64,000 nucleotides of DNA from Clarkia xantiana subsp. parviflora (Eukaryota > Streptophyta > Magnoliopsida > Myrtales > Onagraceae): contig JAPTYO010000010.1 in the NCBI GenBank assembly GCA_036873135.1, positions 6,114,634 to 6,178,633 of the forward strand. The letters are read 5' to 3'. Position 1 is the first letter of the stretch, and every line of letters begins with the position of its first letter. Positions 1-11,816 of this stretch are shown one piece after another. The translations under genes were made by a program, and so were the position numbers. The notes beneath the pieces were generated by a model. It was not told the origin of the DNA and did no database searches. It saw only the letters and a list, made by a program, of their open reading frames with translations.

Positions 1-205
1 ATTAATTCAAATATTACAAAAGGGTATTTTTGACATTTCACACGGTTCTGTTAAATTTGACAGAAAATTTGGACGGAAAACCTAAAAATCACAAAGTCCA
101 AACTTCAGACCTCAGTTATCACCATTTCAATCTTCAGACCTCTCAAATTAACAAGGGCCAAATTTCAGACCTCTCCCAGGTTATTGACCCGGGTATTATA
201 TATGA
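1..205. repeat. Right part of a foldback element cut by the window edge
   Basis: The text (tracts of 'cagacctc', 'ctgttaaatttgacagaaaa', ending near 'ggttattgaccc') resembles the right arm of the palindromic element at 43629-44527. It lies in an intron of the SFH gene, whose next exon starts at 950. No exon was found in 1-949. Confidence 0.5.
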
Positions 206-267
206 TTTGTTACCTGACTTGGATGTTGTTTTTGTTATCTTGTTGTTCTTTCGGTAAAGGGTTAATA

Positions 268-713
268 ACATAATCACAATACCAAGTTTGCACCATGTTG
301 TTTTAGGTGTCCAGTTTTAAATTTTTGAGGTTTCGTTTTCGTTGCTTTTTTATTTTAAGTCTGTTTTTTCTGTTAAATTTTATGGATTTGGATATGATTT
401 TTTTTTTTTTTCAATTTATGTATATTTATGCCAGTTAAGTTAAACTGAAATCAATTTTGCATAAGTTCTTCAATTTCAGTTTATGTACACCATAATTTAC
501 ATAAGTTAAAGGGAAGCGTAATTGCTCTTTTATTCTTTTCTCTTCTTTAAGTGCTAGTGCTGTTGAATTTTATGGAGCATTGGACCATAATCCGTCAAAT
601 TCAACAGAAAAAACGGACAGGAAAAAAAATAACAAAAATGAAACATGTGACACTTATTAGCAACAATTTATACCTGGACACCTAATATCGTGCAAACTTG
701 GGACTGTGATTAG
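268..713. repeat. Inverted-repeat element in SFH intron
   Basis: The ends are inverted copies of about 40 bp: 'accaagtttgcac' with 'aggtgtccag' near 281-316 matches the reverse complement of 673-707. The inner parts also pair ('ctgttaaattttatgg' against 'gtcaaattcaacag'). It looks like a non-autonomous terminal-inverted-repeat element. No coding capacity was seen. Confidence 0.6.
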
Positions 714-949
714 ATTCTCAATCTTTGTGTACATGTCTAACTGAACTTGGGTGAAATTTGCAATTTGCTAGATTAGTTATGATGGTACCTGATCAGCTTG
801 TGCAAATTTCCGTCCTAATTAAGCAACAAAATTAAAAGGAGCTAGGAAATTGTCTAAATTTGTAATATGCTACTAGTAAATTGCTAATGAAGATGAACCC
901 TTTTATTTATCATGGTTTGTCCTTATCATGAACTTTTTGGTGTTTGCAG

Positions 950-3864
950 TGAACTACCGGAATTTCTTGGTGGCAACTGTTCTTGCGATGGAGGTTGTAT
1001 GAGATCCGATAAGGGTCCATGGAAAAACCCCGACATTTTAAAGGTTTGTTTTCTGGAAATAGATTGAGTCACAATTTATTCTTTAGAATTACAACTTCTT
1101 CTGTGCTATAAATTTTACAGATAATCCAAAACGGTGAAGCACAAAGCTGCAGCAAAATAAACTCAGTTCATAAGGTTATTTTCGTTTTTTTTTACTTTTT
1201 TACCGTGACAAATGATCATTGTGCTTGACTAGCTTCAACTTTAGATCAAGTGGAATGATGCATCTACGGCAGAATCAGAAGTAGAAGAGAGCGCTTCTCC
1301 TCGAGCAGAGATAAGTTACCCGCGTGAAGATTGCAGTGAATTTGTGAGTCATTTATTTACAGATCATGATTAAGATAGATTTAGAAATGGATCAGAAGGT
1401 TGATACTGTGTAATTATGCGTTTAGGCAACAACAAGCAATGTTATTGGTGGCCTTGATTCACCTGAATTTGATAATGTTCAAGTGGTTGACAAGGCCGTG
1501 GACAAGGTTTTGGAGAAACCAACAGCTTGTCAAGAATCACTCAACTCAGAAGGTTAGTGTAATCTATCAAAATATGTTAATAAATTTACACCCATTTTCT
1601 ATTGCCTCTTGTTTGTTGAATTTTGGAGTTTCTAACTAAGAGAAAATAATCATTTAGTGGGATATGATACAGCTGATTGAAGTAACTGAGTGTGTTATAG
1701 ATAGCCAGACAGATAACAATCTTTGATGTAACTTCTTCTTAACGTTTTTTTGTTTACCTCTATTGTTGTAATAATTGTTATGAATCTGCATTTGTTGTGT
1801 TTCAGATTCAGTTGATCTTAGTTCTCTAGGATTTAGAGTGTTCTAATAGTCAATGTAAATTTTAGACCCAAAAGGTCAAAATACTATTTGTAAAGACTAG
1901 CAAAAATAATATGAGTTCTTGTTTGGAAAACCGTTGTTAAAGGGTTTAAGAACTTAAAAACAATCTCAACTATAGGTTATGTTGCTAACCGTTGTCCCAT
2001 ATTTAAAATGTTGATATTCGGCGTCCCAACTGGTCAATTTTGCTTGATTTCCAGTTTTTTATCTTAAAATTGACGAAACAAAAACATATTTTTTAAGCAT
2101 CAATAAACTTAAACCATGAACAACAAAATCTGATATTTCGGAAAAGTGAAAAATATTTTTTTTGTTGCTTATAACATCAATTTTAACACTAAATCATTTT
2201 AAAAAAGTGAAAACAACAAATCTAATAGTTGAATCACTGGATTTTAACATTTTAAATCTGAAACAATGTTTGACCTATAGTTGAGACTGTTTTTAAGTTA
2301 TTATCACTTAGCATAGTACAACAAAATACCGAGAATGGTTATATAGTACAACAAAATGTACTTAGCATACTAGTTATGATTTATGAGTAAAGGTCTGATG
2401 CAGTTATGTTATTTGGCATAACCGTCAGTTATAATTTGCAGGAACTCATAATCGAACATGTAATAACACACATCTTAATCTCCTTACCAGGGTCCGCTCT
2501 CTTGTCTCGGGTCTACGAGTTTCGGGATCGTGTGAAGGGTGGCACCAGAACATTGTTCATGGCTCTCTTCTCCATCGTCTTGGCCTTTGCTAGTTTAGTA
2601 GCCGTGAGGTTAAGCTTCCATAAAACGACCTCTGTCTCTCTCGATCCGGCTCCTACAAATGTGGGGGCAGACGAAGAAAAAGAAGAGGAGTTATCATTAT
2701 GTACATCGAAAAGGCTGTCCAAGCTTGAAGAGCAGTTAGAAATGCTTCAGGGAAAGCTCCTGGTTCTGCCCCGCGAGAAAGAGGAGTTGCTTAATGCCGC
2801 TGTTTCCCGCATCGATACGCTCGAGTTGGAGTTGATTTCTACCAAAAAGGTAAGGATATCATTGCATATATGCTCTTTAATTATCATCAATCCTATCAAC
2901 GAATTAGCAACTTGCTAACTGGACTATGTTGTTTATTGCTTCGCGTCATTTTAATGCAATTTGCTTGCTGAATTTGATGACACAAGATACAGATATGAGT
3001 TACAGGGTGTTTAGTGATACAACATGTTTGACCAAAATTAGTTTTTGGTTCAATTTTTTTTTTTTTTTTAGACTTTTAGTGCAATACGTTGGAATATGTA
3101 GGCTTTTGGTATATCCATTAGTTGATCCGAGGTTTGATAGTTAAGTAACACTTACTTTCACGTGATTAGCCCTTTCATTTTTTAAGTTTAGTTCCCCAAT
3201 TTATATTCCTAATTTACACATCCTTGAACAATTTCAGTCGGACCCTAGGTTTAATTGACCATAGGTGCGACCCTGGTTCGGGAACCCTAACCAGGGTCTA
3301 GCCCAGCCATGGGTTGGATCCTGTCTGAGTCAATTTTGACATATGTCTTGATTGAATTTAGGGTTTAGAGACAATTTGTTTTTTTCAATTTAGTCCCTTA
3401 GAGGGTTAGTCACGTGTTATTTAACGTTCACGTAACAGATGTATCAAAAGTCTACAAACCGCATCAAGAATCTACAAAAAAAAAAAAAAATGTTGAACCA
3501 AATCCAGTTTTGATCAAATATATTATACAAGTGACCTTTTAACCCTAAATATATTTATGCATGCCTCTGTCGTCATTTTAAACTTATGAGTGAAGACATT
3601 AAACACGCTCTTATTCATAATTTATAATTTAACATATACGATTACAGGCATTATTTGAAGCACTTGTGAGGGAGGAGGAGATATTGGCGTATTTGCAGAG
3701 TCGGCAATCATCAACAACGAAATCTCAGGTGATGACATATCTTTTTGAAACTCTATCAGTAGAGGAGTTTAGTTTATTTTTACTAATTACTACTGAAGAA
3801 GAAGAATTAGACTAATTAAAGCGATTATATATAATCTTGTGTGAAACAGATATCTTGCTGGTGA
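950..3864 (+). CDS. SEC14-like phosphatidylinositol/phosphatidylcholine transfer protein (SFH type), C-terminal part
   Basis: Only the 3' exons are here: 950-1043, 1121-1174, 1245-1343, 1426-1552, 2491-2849, 3648-3728 and 3850-3864 (stop TGA). All phases join. The first exon encodes [10 protein letters not shown] and [10 protein letters not shown], the signature just after the CRAL-TRIO lipid-binding domain in plant SFH proteins. Exon 2491-2849 encodes the nodulin-like tail: a [15 protein letters not shown] start, a hydrophobic stretch ([16 protein letters not shown]), then an acidic coiled coil. The protein ends ...KSQISCW. The family exchanges PI and PC at membranes and supports phosphoinositide signalling in polar growth (family knowledge). 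The first half, including the lipid-binding fold, lies left of the window. Two introns are enlarged by inserted repeats (1553-2490 and 2850-3647). Confidence 0.9.
1942..2304. repeat. Terminal-inverted-repeat element in SFH intron
   Basis: The left end 'aacttaaaaacaatctcaac' near 1951 pairs with 'gttgagactgtttttaagtt' near 2280-2299. Related ends ('aacagtctcaact...') occur at 48070 and 49603, so this is a dispersed family. Confidence 0.6.
3010..3535. repeat. Foldback element in the SFH intron before the penultimate exon
   Basis: The left arm carries 'gacttttagtgcaatacg', 'cttttggtatatccattag' and 'tcaatttagt'-type tracts. The right arm repeats them inverted ('agatgtatcaaaagtctaca'). The centre is a GC-richer 'ccctggttcgggaaccctaaccaggg' palindrome near 3270-3300. 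It belongs to the same broad family as 6665-7320. Confidence 0.55.
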
Positions 3865-4040
3865 CTTGATGAACAAGCAAGAGTAGTGGTTGCCACGAAA
3901 GCATATATGCTCGTATGTGTTATCAACACAGACAGTATATATTTGGTTTGTATATTGATTGTATTATTAGATCAAATATCAACAGTAGCCAAGGATGCAT
4001 CAGAAGATCATCTCGCTACCATGTAATTGGATCACGTTTG

Positions 4041-4543
4041 TGGAAAATATGTAAAATATGCAACATATTTAAAAAAAAATTGTTTTGAAGATAACATAAT
4101 TTAAACTGTATAATATGTTTCAAAATGATGATAATTTGTATTATTTTCAACCATTCATCCAAAATTGTCATAAAATGTGTTTCAATTGCACATAATTAAT
4201 TGATTACTTGTTGAAGTATAAAAAATTAAGTCATACTGACTTATAAAAATGTTATAATTGAGTCAATCTAACTCTAACCAGGTAGGAATCAATTTCGTCA
4301 CAATCGAGTTATGGTACTTTGGACACTACGATAACATTTATATAAGTTATTAGGTCTTAATTTGATATTTATATCATTATTCACTTAATTTTTAAACTTA
4401 AAGTGTATTTAACTACAATTTTGGATGAACGATTGAAGCAAGTACAAATTACCATTGTTTCGAAACATGTTGTACATTTTAAAATATGATTGTAACAAAA
4501 ACCATATTTTTCAAATATGTTGTATGTTTTACATAATTTTCCA
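4041..4543. repeat. Inverted repeat just downstream of SFH
   Basis: The arms at about 4041-4190 and 4396-4543 are inverted copies. Examples are 'tggaaaatatgtaaaatatg' against 'catacaacatattt' read from the other strand, and 'ttcatccaaaattgt' in both arms. The spacer is about 200 bp. No ORF of interest was seen. Confidence 0.55.
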
Positions 4544-4680
4544 TGAAGTTTCAGAGTTTTTCTACCATACTTGTGAATCATCATGCTTTTTCTTTTTTAC
4601 TTCATTGTAAGTTTTATCTCGCAAGAAACTGCAAGAATTTCCACGCCAATTGAGCCGCGCTAATTACTCATATGAATTTC

Positions 4681-5300
4681 AGCTCAAACGGAAAGTAAAA
4701 TGTTACAGCAATTATCCTGAATTTCTAGCTAGATCAGTGTAGTCGAGTAACAATTAAAAATGTTGATTTTCCAATTTTATTTTTTATTTTTATATTATGT
4801 AAAAATTAATATATACGTATATTACCATTAATATATAGGGTTAAATGGTCTTTTGGTATTATACGGTAGACCGATATTGTCTTTTCGTACAGTATGTTTT
4901 TTAGACTTTTGGTGCAAAACGTCTGCAATGTGTAAACTTTTGGTATATCCGTTAGTCGGTCGTTAATTTTGGCCATTAAATTGAATGTGCAAGTCACTTG
5001 CTCTAAACTTTTGATTTTGTTCAATTTAATCTTAAAGTTTCGAAATTAACCACTAAACTCAATAGACCAAGCCTTGGCCTAGTTCAAATGGGGGGAAATA
5101 ACTCCAATTGACATAGCCCTGAGTCGGGAGACAGTGCGGATGTGGCCAACTTTTCAAGTGATGAGAAAGAAACGTGCACGAGAGTGTTTGAATTTGACAG
5201 TCGGTTTCGTTGGAATTGACTTCGTTGAAATTGACTTCTCTAAGGTAATCACAATGAAACACTGAAAACAAGTAAAATGCAATCTGAGACTCCAAAAAAG
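4681..5300. repeat. Direct repeat, copy 1
   Basis: From 'agctcaaacggaaagtaaaa' to 'actccaaaaaag' this stretch is repeated in the same orientation at 5561-6154. The repeated text includes foldback-family arm sequence ('acttttggtgcaaaacgtct'). Confidence 0.75.
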
Positions 5301-5560
5301 TTTTTGCACCCAGGGGTAATTTAGTCTTTTCGCTTAGGCACGTGACAGGCACAGGAAAGCGGAGGGGCAATTTTGGGTTTTCAATTTTTATCCTCACACG
5401 TGACAGGCACATCGCACGATCCCGTTACATTTAACAGAAAAATTGGACATAGACACCAAATTTCAACAAATTTGCAGACATTCAATATCAACATTTTAAA
5501 CTTCAGACACCAAAATCGAACATGAGGCAAACCTCATACAGCTTATAGGTTCTTAACCCC
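5301..5560. repeat. Right half of a foldback element between the direct repeats
   Basis: It contains two 'cacgtgacaggcaca' copies and ends 'cttataggttcttaacccc', the inverted-end signature of the foldback family. It is absent after the second direct-repeat copy. Confidence 0.45.
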
Positions 5561-6154
5561 AGCTCAAACGAAAAGTAAAATGTTACATCAATTATCCTGA
5601 ATTACTAGCTAGATCAGTGTAGTCGAGTAACAATTAAAAATGTGAATTTTCCAATTTTATTTTTTATTTTTATATTATGTAAAAATTAATATATACATAT
5701 ATTACCATTAATATATAGGGTTAAATGGTTTTTTAGTATTATACGGTTGACCGATTTTTTCTTTTCGTACAGTATGCTTTTTAGACTTTTGGTGCAAAAC
5801 GTCTGCAAAGTGTCGGTCGTTAATTTGGCCATTAAATGGAATGTGCAAGTCACGTGACTTGCTCTAAACTTTTGATTTTGTTCAATTTTATCTTGAAGTT
5901 TCGAAATTAACCACTAAACTCAATAGACCAAGCTTGGCCTAGTTCAAATGGGGAATTGACATAGCCCTGAGTTGGGTCTAACAACTGTGCGGATGTGACC
6001 AGCTTTTCAAGTGATGAGAAAGAAACGTGCACGAGAGTGTTTGAATTTGACAGTCGGGTTCGTTGGAATTGACTTCGTTGAAATTGAATTCTCTAAGGTA
6101 ATCACACCGAAACACTGAAAAACAACTAAAATGCAATTTGATACTCCAAAAAAG
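5561..6154. repeat. Direct repeat, copy 2
   Basis: This is a same-orientation copy of 4681-5300 with scattered substitutions. It also has a short deletion at 5818 that removes the 'aaacttttggtatatccgtt' part. Confidence 0.75.
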
Positions 6155-6664
6155 TAATAATTTAATCCGGATATTAAAAAAAATCCGAGTTAAATCTAGT
6201 ACACTAAATATTCTTTACCATTTAATCTATTTGTCCAGTGAAATAATTTCACTTTATTACCTTATCTTTATTGCTCTTTATAAGGGGTGTAAATTGATAG
6301 CTCCGTTATTGATACACAACAACTCTAGTTATTTAATCTTTAGACCAATTTAGAATTCTACCAGTTACATTTCTTTTTCTTCGGTTATATATAGTTTAAT
6401 GACACACGAGGTCTCGTTCAAAATTATTTTATTATGTTTCCAATATGTTATGATACATGCAGTGCAGGTTGCTGTGAGAGACTTAACAGCTACACATTAT
6501 GCCATCAGAAAGACAACTAACCGCGTTGTTTACAACTCAAAACCATAATAAAATACGAAAACTTGTACTAGTTATTATTTATTTATATTTAAATATACAT
6601 GATAAAAGCATGTAATCATATTATATGTATTCGATTGACTAACTTTTCGTGTGAGATGTTTGAT

Positions 6665-7320
6665 CATAATTGATTTTTGGTACAATATTTTGTTTAGATT
6701 TTTGAGGTTATATGTTTGTATTTTGTAAAATTTTTGTCCATCCGTTAGTTGACCGTAAAGTTTAATTGTTGAATATTTTTATTTTTTTAATCCTCCAATT
6801 TATATCTCTAGCTTTTAATTTTTACAATTTAGCCCATAAACAATTTCAATCGGACCATATATCTAACTAACTTAGTCATTGTCCGACTCATGGTTGGGTC
6901 AGACTCTGGTCAGGGTCACCTAAGTCCGAGGACCCTGACCAGGGTCTAATCTAGCCATGTGTCGACCTTGGCTGGCTCAATTTGGCTCTAGGGTCTGATT
7001 GGGTCGATCGAACCCTAGGGTTAACTTGAACCTGGCTAGTGTCGCCGGAAATGAGCAAGCCTAGCCAGGATCTGACCTAGACATGAGTCAGACCCTGTCA
7101 AGGTCAATTAGACCTAGTGTTCGATTGAAACTGTTTAAGGATTAAATTATAAAATCAAAAGTTATGGATATAAATTGGAGAATTAAATTGAACAAAATTA
7201 AGTAACATGTATTGGTCAAACGTAACAATTAACTAACAAATAAATAAAAAATCTACAAATTATAAACGTATGACACCAAAAGTATGGAAAAAAATATTGT
7301 ACCAAAAATCAACAAGATAT
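6665..7320. repeat. Foldback element upstream of the BAHD gene
   Basis: The left arm ('gatttttggtacaatatttt', 'ccatccgttagttgacc') and the right arm ('aaaatattgtaccaaaaatc') are inverted copies. The middle is a run of imperfect palindromes of 'gaccctgaccagggtc' type. It ends about 250 bp before the BAHD start codon, so it may lie in or beside the promoter. Confidence 0.6.
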
Positions 7321-7568
7321 ATACTAAACCCAAATATCATTTGAACACTTTATTTATATTTATACATGAGAAAAGCATGTAATATCAAATAATATGTATT
7401 CAAACGACCGACCAACTTGTAAGTGATTATTATATTCTTCTTCTACTAGTACAAATATATCTACACCGTGCTCCAATGATATCATATATATCTTCACTTT
7501 AAGTAACATAGAGAGTTTATTAATTGCCCTAGCTCTCTCTACATATATATCATTTCACGGCTAATTTG

Positions 7569-10021
7569 ATGGCGAGGCAAATAATGGGTATCAATCTCGG
7601 TGGCGTCATGACTGTGATTAAATCACCGGTCACTCTAGTCAAACCCGAATCCGAAACCCCCGACGGCTACTACTTCCTCTCGAGCCTCGACCAAGCCATT
7701 CCATTCCCGATACGAACCATCTACACGTACAAGAGTGGCATCGAGACTGTGGCCGCTGTGCTGACGCAAGCCCTAGCCAAGGTTCTTGTGCATTATTATC
7801 CGCTTGCGGGTTCCTTGGCTTTAAACACAGATGGACACTTTATCGTTGACTGCAGCAACAAAAGTGTGCCGTTTGTTGAGGCTCAAGCCGATTGTGACAT
7901 CGAAAGTTTGGGCGATATACGTGTGCCGAATGAAGATACCACTAACAAGCTCACGTATCTGGACACCACTGCCAAATCCATATTGGATTTACCTCTACTA
8001 ACGGCGCAGGTAATTAGTTAATTCATTTTTCGTGCATCTTATAATTTGTAAAAGATACTGTATATTTATTATAGCTAGAAATATATAACGTTTGATTTGA
8101 TAGATGAAGTGTCAATAATAACATTTTATTATTTATATACATAATAAAGAGTGTATAACAAATAAAGGGACAAAATATCCCCTTTATCTTCTGTTTTTTT
8201 TAGTTATACCATCTATATACTTAATTTTAATCAAATTGTGAAATAGTCCCAATTTTATAAGTAAACCAATAAATGTATTAAATTATTTATACTAAAGTGA
8301 TCATTTTATATATTGCTAGCTTATGTTTGGACATTCAGATAAATAGCTAACTCAAATTTTCATATATTTATTCAGGTGACAAGATTTAAATGTGGAGGGT
8401 TCAGTCTCGGAGTGGCAATCAACCACTCCATCGGTGACGGACTTTCATGTATGAACTTTATAAACTCGTGGGGCGAGGTAGCTAGGGGCGTGCCCATCTC
8501 CACAATCCCTTTTCACGACCGCACACTTCTCCGGGCTAGGGTTCCGCCACAGATTAAGTACCCTTATGACGCTGACTATGCTGCTATATCCGATGTTTCG
8601 GAAATGGAGTCATTGTATCAAAATGAAGCTAATATTAGTCGCAAGTTTACATTTGATTCTGAGAAACTCGCAACCATCAAAACCAAGGCCATGGAAGATG
8701 GCTACCTTAGCAACTGCTCGACCTTCTCGGCTCTCGCTGCGCTTGTATGGCGTGCCCGGAGCAAAGCCCTCAACATGAAGCCACATCAACTCACCAAGCT
8801 TCGAATTATGGTTGATCTCAGGTAACTAATAACTTCATTTACCGTACGTAAATTATATATGTTGATGTTATGCAATTCGAAAATAAATAAAATACTACCT
8901 TCAACTCTTCAATGGTTAATTATCAAATTTCTATAGTTTAGGCTGTTTCAAAGGTGAGAGCAATAGAACAAACTGATAGCTGAAGTATTGTTTTCAAATA
9001 TTTTACTAGCTTTAGGCTTCTTATTTATATACGATACAAGAAATTTAGTTATTTATGAGAGAATTATTTATGATTGACATATAGTAAGCATATATTTGCA
9101 AAAAAAATTATGAAAAATATTTACAAATACAAAATTCAAAAAAATACTAAAGGAATAACTCCTAATAAAAAGTCCGACTAAAATTATTTGTGAGGAAATT
9201 CCTTACAAAATTATGAGATTTGTAAAGAATTTTCTCGAAACTTAATAAAACCCTTTGAAATTCTTATAATTTGTGAAAGATTTGCATCCCTGAAAAAAAA
9301 AAAAATTGTTACAAATTACTAATTTTCTTATAGTGGTAACTGTGTTAATATAATAGTCTATTTTGGACATAATCAGCTAACAATTGATTATTCAAGTGCC
9401 CAATATCAGCTAGCGATTTGTTACGCTTTTTCTATCACGTGGCTCATACCATCCAAATTAAACGGAATATTTAAAGGAGCTAATAATTTGTCCACTTAAA
9501 GAAACCTGAACTATGAACTTATTTGGCAAAAAACATAAGTTAGCAAATTCAAGTGCTGAAATCTGAAGCTCCTGCATTGTATGTAATCCAGGTCAAAGTT
9601 GAAGGAGACATTGCCAAGCGCATACTTTGGGAACGCGGTGACCACAACTTGTTGTTTGAGTAGCGCTAGTGAATTGGTTGACCAACCATTGTATCAAGTC
9701 GTGGACCAGATTCGCAAGGCATGCCAACTGGTCAACGAGGAATACATTCGTTCCAAAATTGACTACATTCATGTGCACCGTCCCCAGCTTACTTCTGTTG
9801 GGACATTGGTGATCAGTTCATGGGCTAGGCTTCCCTACGGCTGCAGCAATTTCGGGTGGGGCGACCCGGTTCAGTTCGGCTGTGCTGACCTGGCAAGAGA
9901 GCTTTGCGTATTTTTGCCCGAGGGTGAAGAAGAAGGGAACAATAAGAGGGGCATCACCATTGTGATGGCCTTGCCGGTTACTGCCATGAATACCTTTGAG
10001 CAACTTATTGCTCATATTTAA
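7569..10021 (+). CDS. BAHD acyltransferase, omega-hydroxypalmitate O-feruloyl transferase-like
   Basis: Three exons, 7569-8009, 8376-8821 and 9592-10021, join in phase to a 438-residue protein, a normal BAHD length. The catalytic HXXXD motif is present as HSIGDG at residues 164-169, and the YFGN motif is at 307-310. The structural DFGWG motif is changed to NFGWG (382-386). The framework PVTLVKP, FLSSLDQ, VHYYPLAG, DIESLGDI, LTAQVTRFKCGGF and NSWGE matches the HHT1/ASFT/FHT branch. That branch transfers feruloyl from feruloyl-CoA to omega-hydroxy fatty acids and fatty alcohols for suberin and cutin (family knowledge). The exact acyl donor and acceptor cannot be read from sequence, and other BAHD roles are possible. 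No signal peptide is seen, so it is probably cytosolic. The start is the first in-frame ATG after a TTG codon at 7566. Confidence 0.88.
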
Positions 10022-10439
10022 ATTATTTTATTTTTTCAACTTGCTTTTTCTAATTTTCATTACATATTATATATCCAAAATCCAGTGTTGCTATTATTAC
10101 TTTTTTTATATCATAAAATAATAAAAGTTAAATTGTACGGCTGGTACACCATATATTTATCTCGTTTTGTTATTTGTATTAACATTTTTCTCACGTGGCG
10201 TATAATATACATGTTTATTTTGTTGTTTGTGGACATTATTCAATGCATTTATCGTTAACATTTCGTTCATTTTTTCATTAAATGTTATTTTTATTAAATT
10301 AACGAATTTGTCCTCACATTCTTCTTCATCTTCATTTGAATCTCATCTCATCTCCACATTCATCTTTTAAAAAAATAAATCTCGAATTGAACAAAAACAG
10401 TATTTATGGGATCAATTTAATTCCATGTATGAACAATAA

Positions 10440-11510
10440 AAACAATATTTTACCAACCAAAAATGTCGCATCTGGTTAGGGTCGCCTGAGTCAGGCGACC
10501 CTAACCAGGGTCAGACCCAGCCGTGGGTCGGAACCTGACTGGGTCAATTTGATCCAAGGGTCTAATTGAAACCCCAATCGGACTCTTGGGTAAAATTGAC
10601 CCAGCTAGGGTCCGACCCACGGCTGGGTCTGACCCTAGATAGGGTCTCCCGGGTATGGGTAACCTAGCCAGGGTCCGACCAGCCGTGGCCCGTGGGTAGG
10701 ACCCTGGTTCAGTCAATTTCAATCTAGGTCCGATTTTTAATCTTTGGGAGCTAAATTTTAAAAAATAAAAGTTAGAAATATAAATTGGATGACTAAATTG
10801 AACAAAATAAAATTAGGGTTAATAACTAAAAAACTGTCCAAGCTTTACCCTATGTTAAAATTAGGTGTCTGAAGTTTGAAATGTTAAAATGGATTGTCCC
10901 AAGTTTCATTTTTGTTGAAATTTGGTGTCTCGGTGTGATTACTTTAGAGAAGTCAATTTCAACGAAACCGTCTGTCAAATTCAAGCTCTCATACACACTC
11001 CCTTCTCGTCATATTGCCGGGACCGTCACCGAAAAAGTTGGTCACATCCGGGTAAGTAAATCTCGCTCTATTGTCCTTGGAAAATGGCTCTACACTACTC
11101 TTATAGAAACTTTTTTTTTAATGTTCAATTTTTAGGTGAAATTTGACGATTTTGTGAAAAGTAAAGAGTGATTCATTATGTGTGGGATGGTAGGTTGATG
11201 AAAATGATTGAATGGAGATGAAAAGACGCACAAAGACACCAAATTTCAACAAAAATGAAACTTGGGACAGTCTATTTTAACATTTTAAACTTCAGACACT
11301 TAATTTTAACATAGGGTAAACCTTGGACAGATTTTTAGTTATTAACCCATAAAATTATTTAACGATCAAACTTAACTGATGACTAATGGGTGCACCAAAA
11401 GCCTACAAAATGCAAACATATGACACCAAAAGCCTTAAAAAAACATATTTCACCGAAAGCCAACATTTGCCAAATATATGTCACCAAAAGATCATTTATT
11501 TTTTTTTTTT
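10440..11510. repeat. Outer foldback element interrupted by a second element
   Basis: The left part carries repeated 'ggtcagacccagcc' and 'agggtccgaccc' palindromes and 'ctaaattgaacaaaataaaa'. The right arm, with 'gcaaacatatgacaccaaaagcc', resumes after 11357. The element at 10816-11348 sits between them with its own target duplication. Confidence 0.5.
10816..11348. mobile_element. Foldback element with 9-bp target duplication
   Basis: It begins GGGTTAATAAC and ends GTTATTAACCC. It is flanked on both sides by ATAAAATTA (10807-10815 and 11349-11357), a perfect 9-bp duplication of the size made by Mutator-like transposases. No transposase is encoded. A homologous, more decayed copy lies at 30971-31488. 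Confidence 0.75.
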
Positions 11511-11610
11511 TTTTTTCTATCGCAGAGTAAAAAGGACCTTAATCCAATACATACAATCATGTCTATTTAACGGAAATAGATAACCAGCGCTAAAATTTGG
11601 TGCAAATAAC

Positions 11611-11816
11611 ATTAACACCACTTCAATTCTAATTCTAATCAATAGTGAGGAATACAAGAAATACCGTTTTTCTTCGAAGCACGGTTGTAGCAGCTCACTA
11701 TTTTCTGGTATAGATTGTAGTAGTACTCCATTTTATCGAATTGCTTCAAATCAAGATCAATGAAAAATACCTAACAATCACAGGTTCACTATGCATCACT
11801 AGATAATAATAATACA
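11611..11816 (-). pseudogene. Stray copy of IPK1 last exon and its intron edge
   Basis: This stretch matches 31640-31860 of the IPK1 gene at roughly 90% by eye. The copied exon is 11639-11770, exactly the 132 nt of IPK1 exon 7. It keeps the intron acceptor before it, the VFFIDLDLK start, an open frame, and the IPHY-stop end. No other IPK1 exon is present nearby, so it cannot encode a kinase by itself. The copy resumes at 13018-13034 after the hAT insertion. It is best called an exon fragment moved by duplication or a transposon. Confidence 0.8.

Noticed and set aside
1..949. Search for the upstream SFH exon ending just before ELPEFLGG
   Set aside because: Only repeat sequence is present; the exon must lie left of the window.
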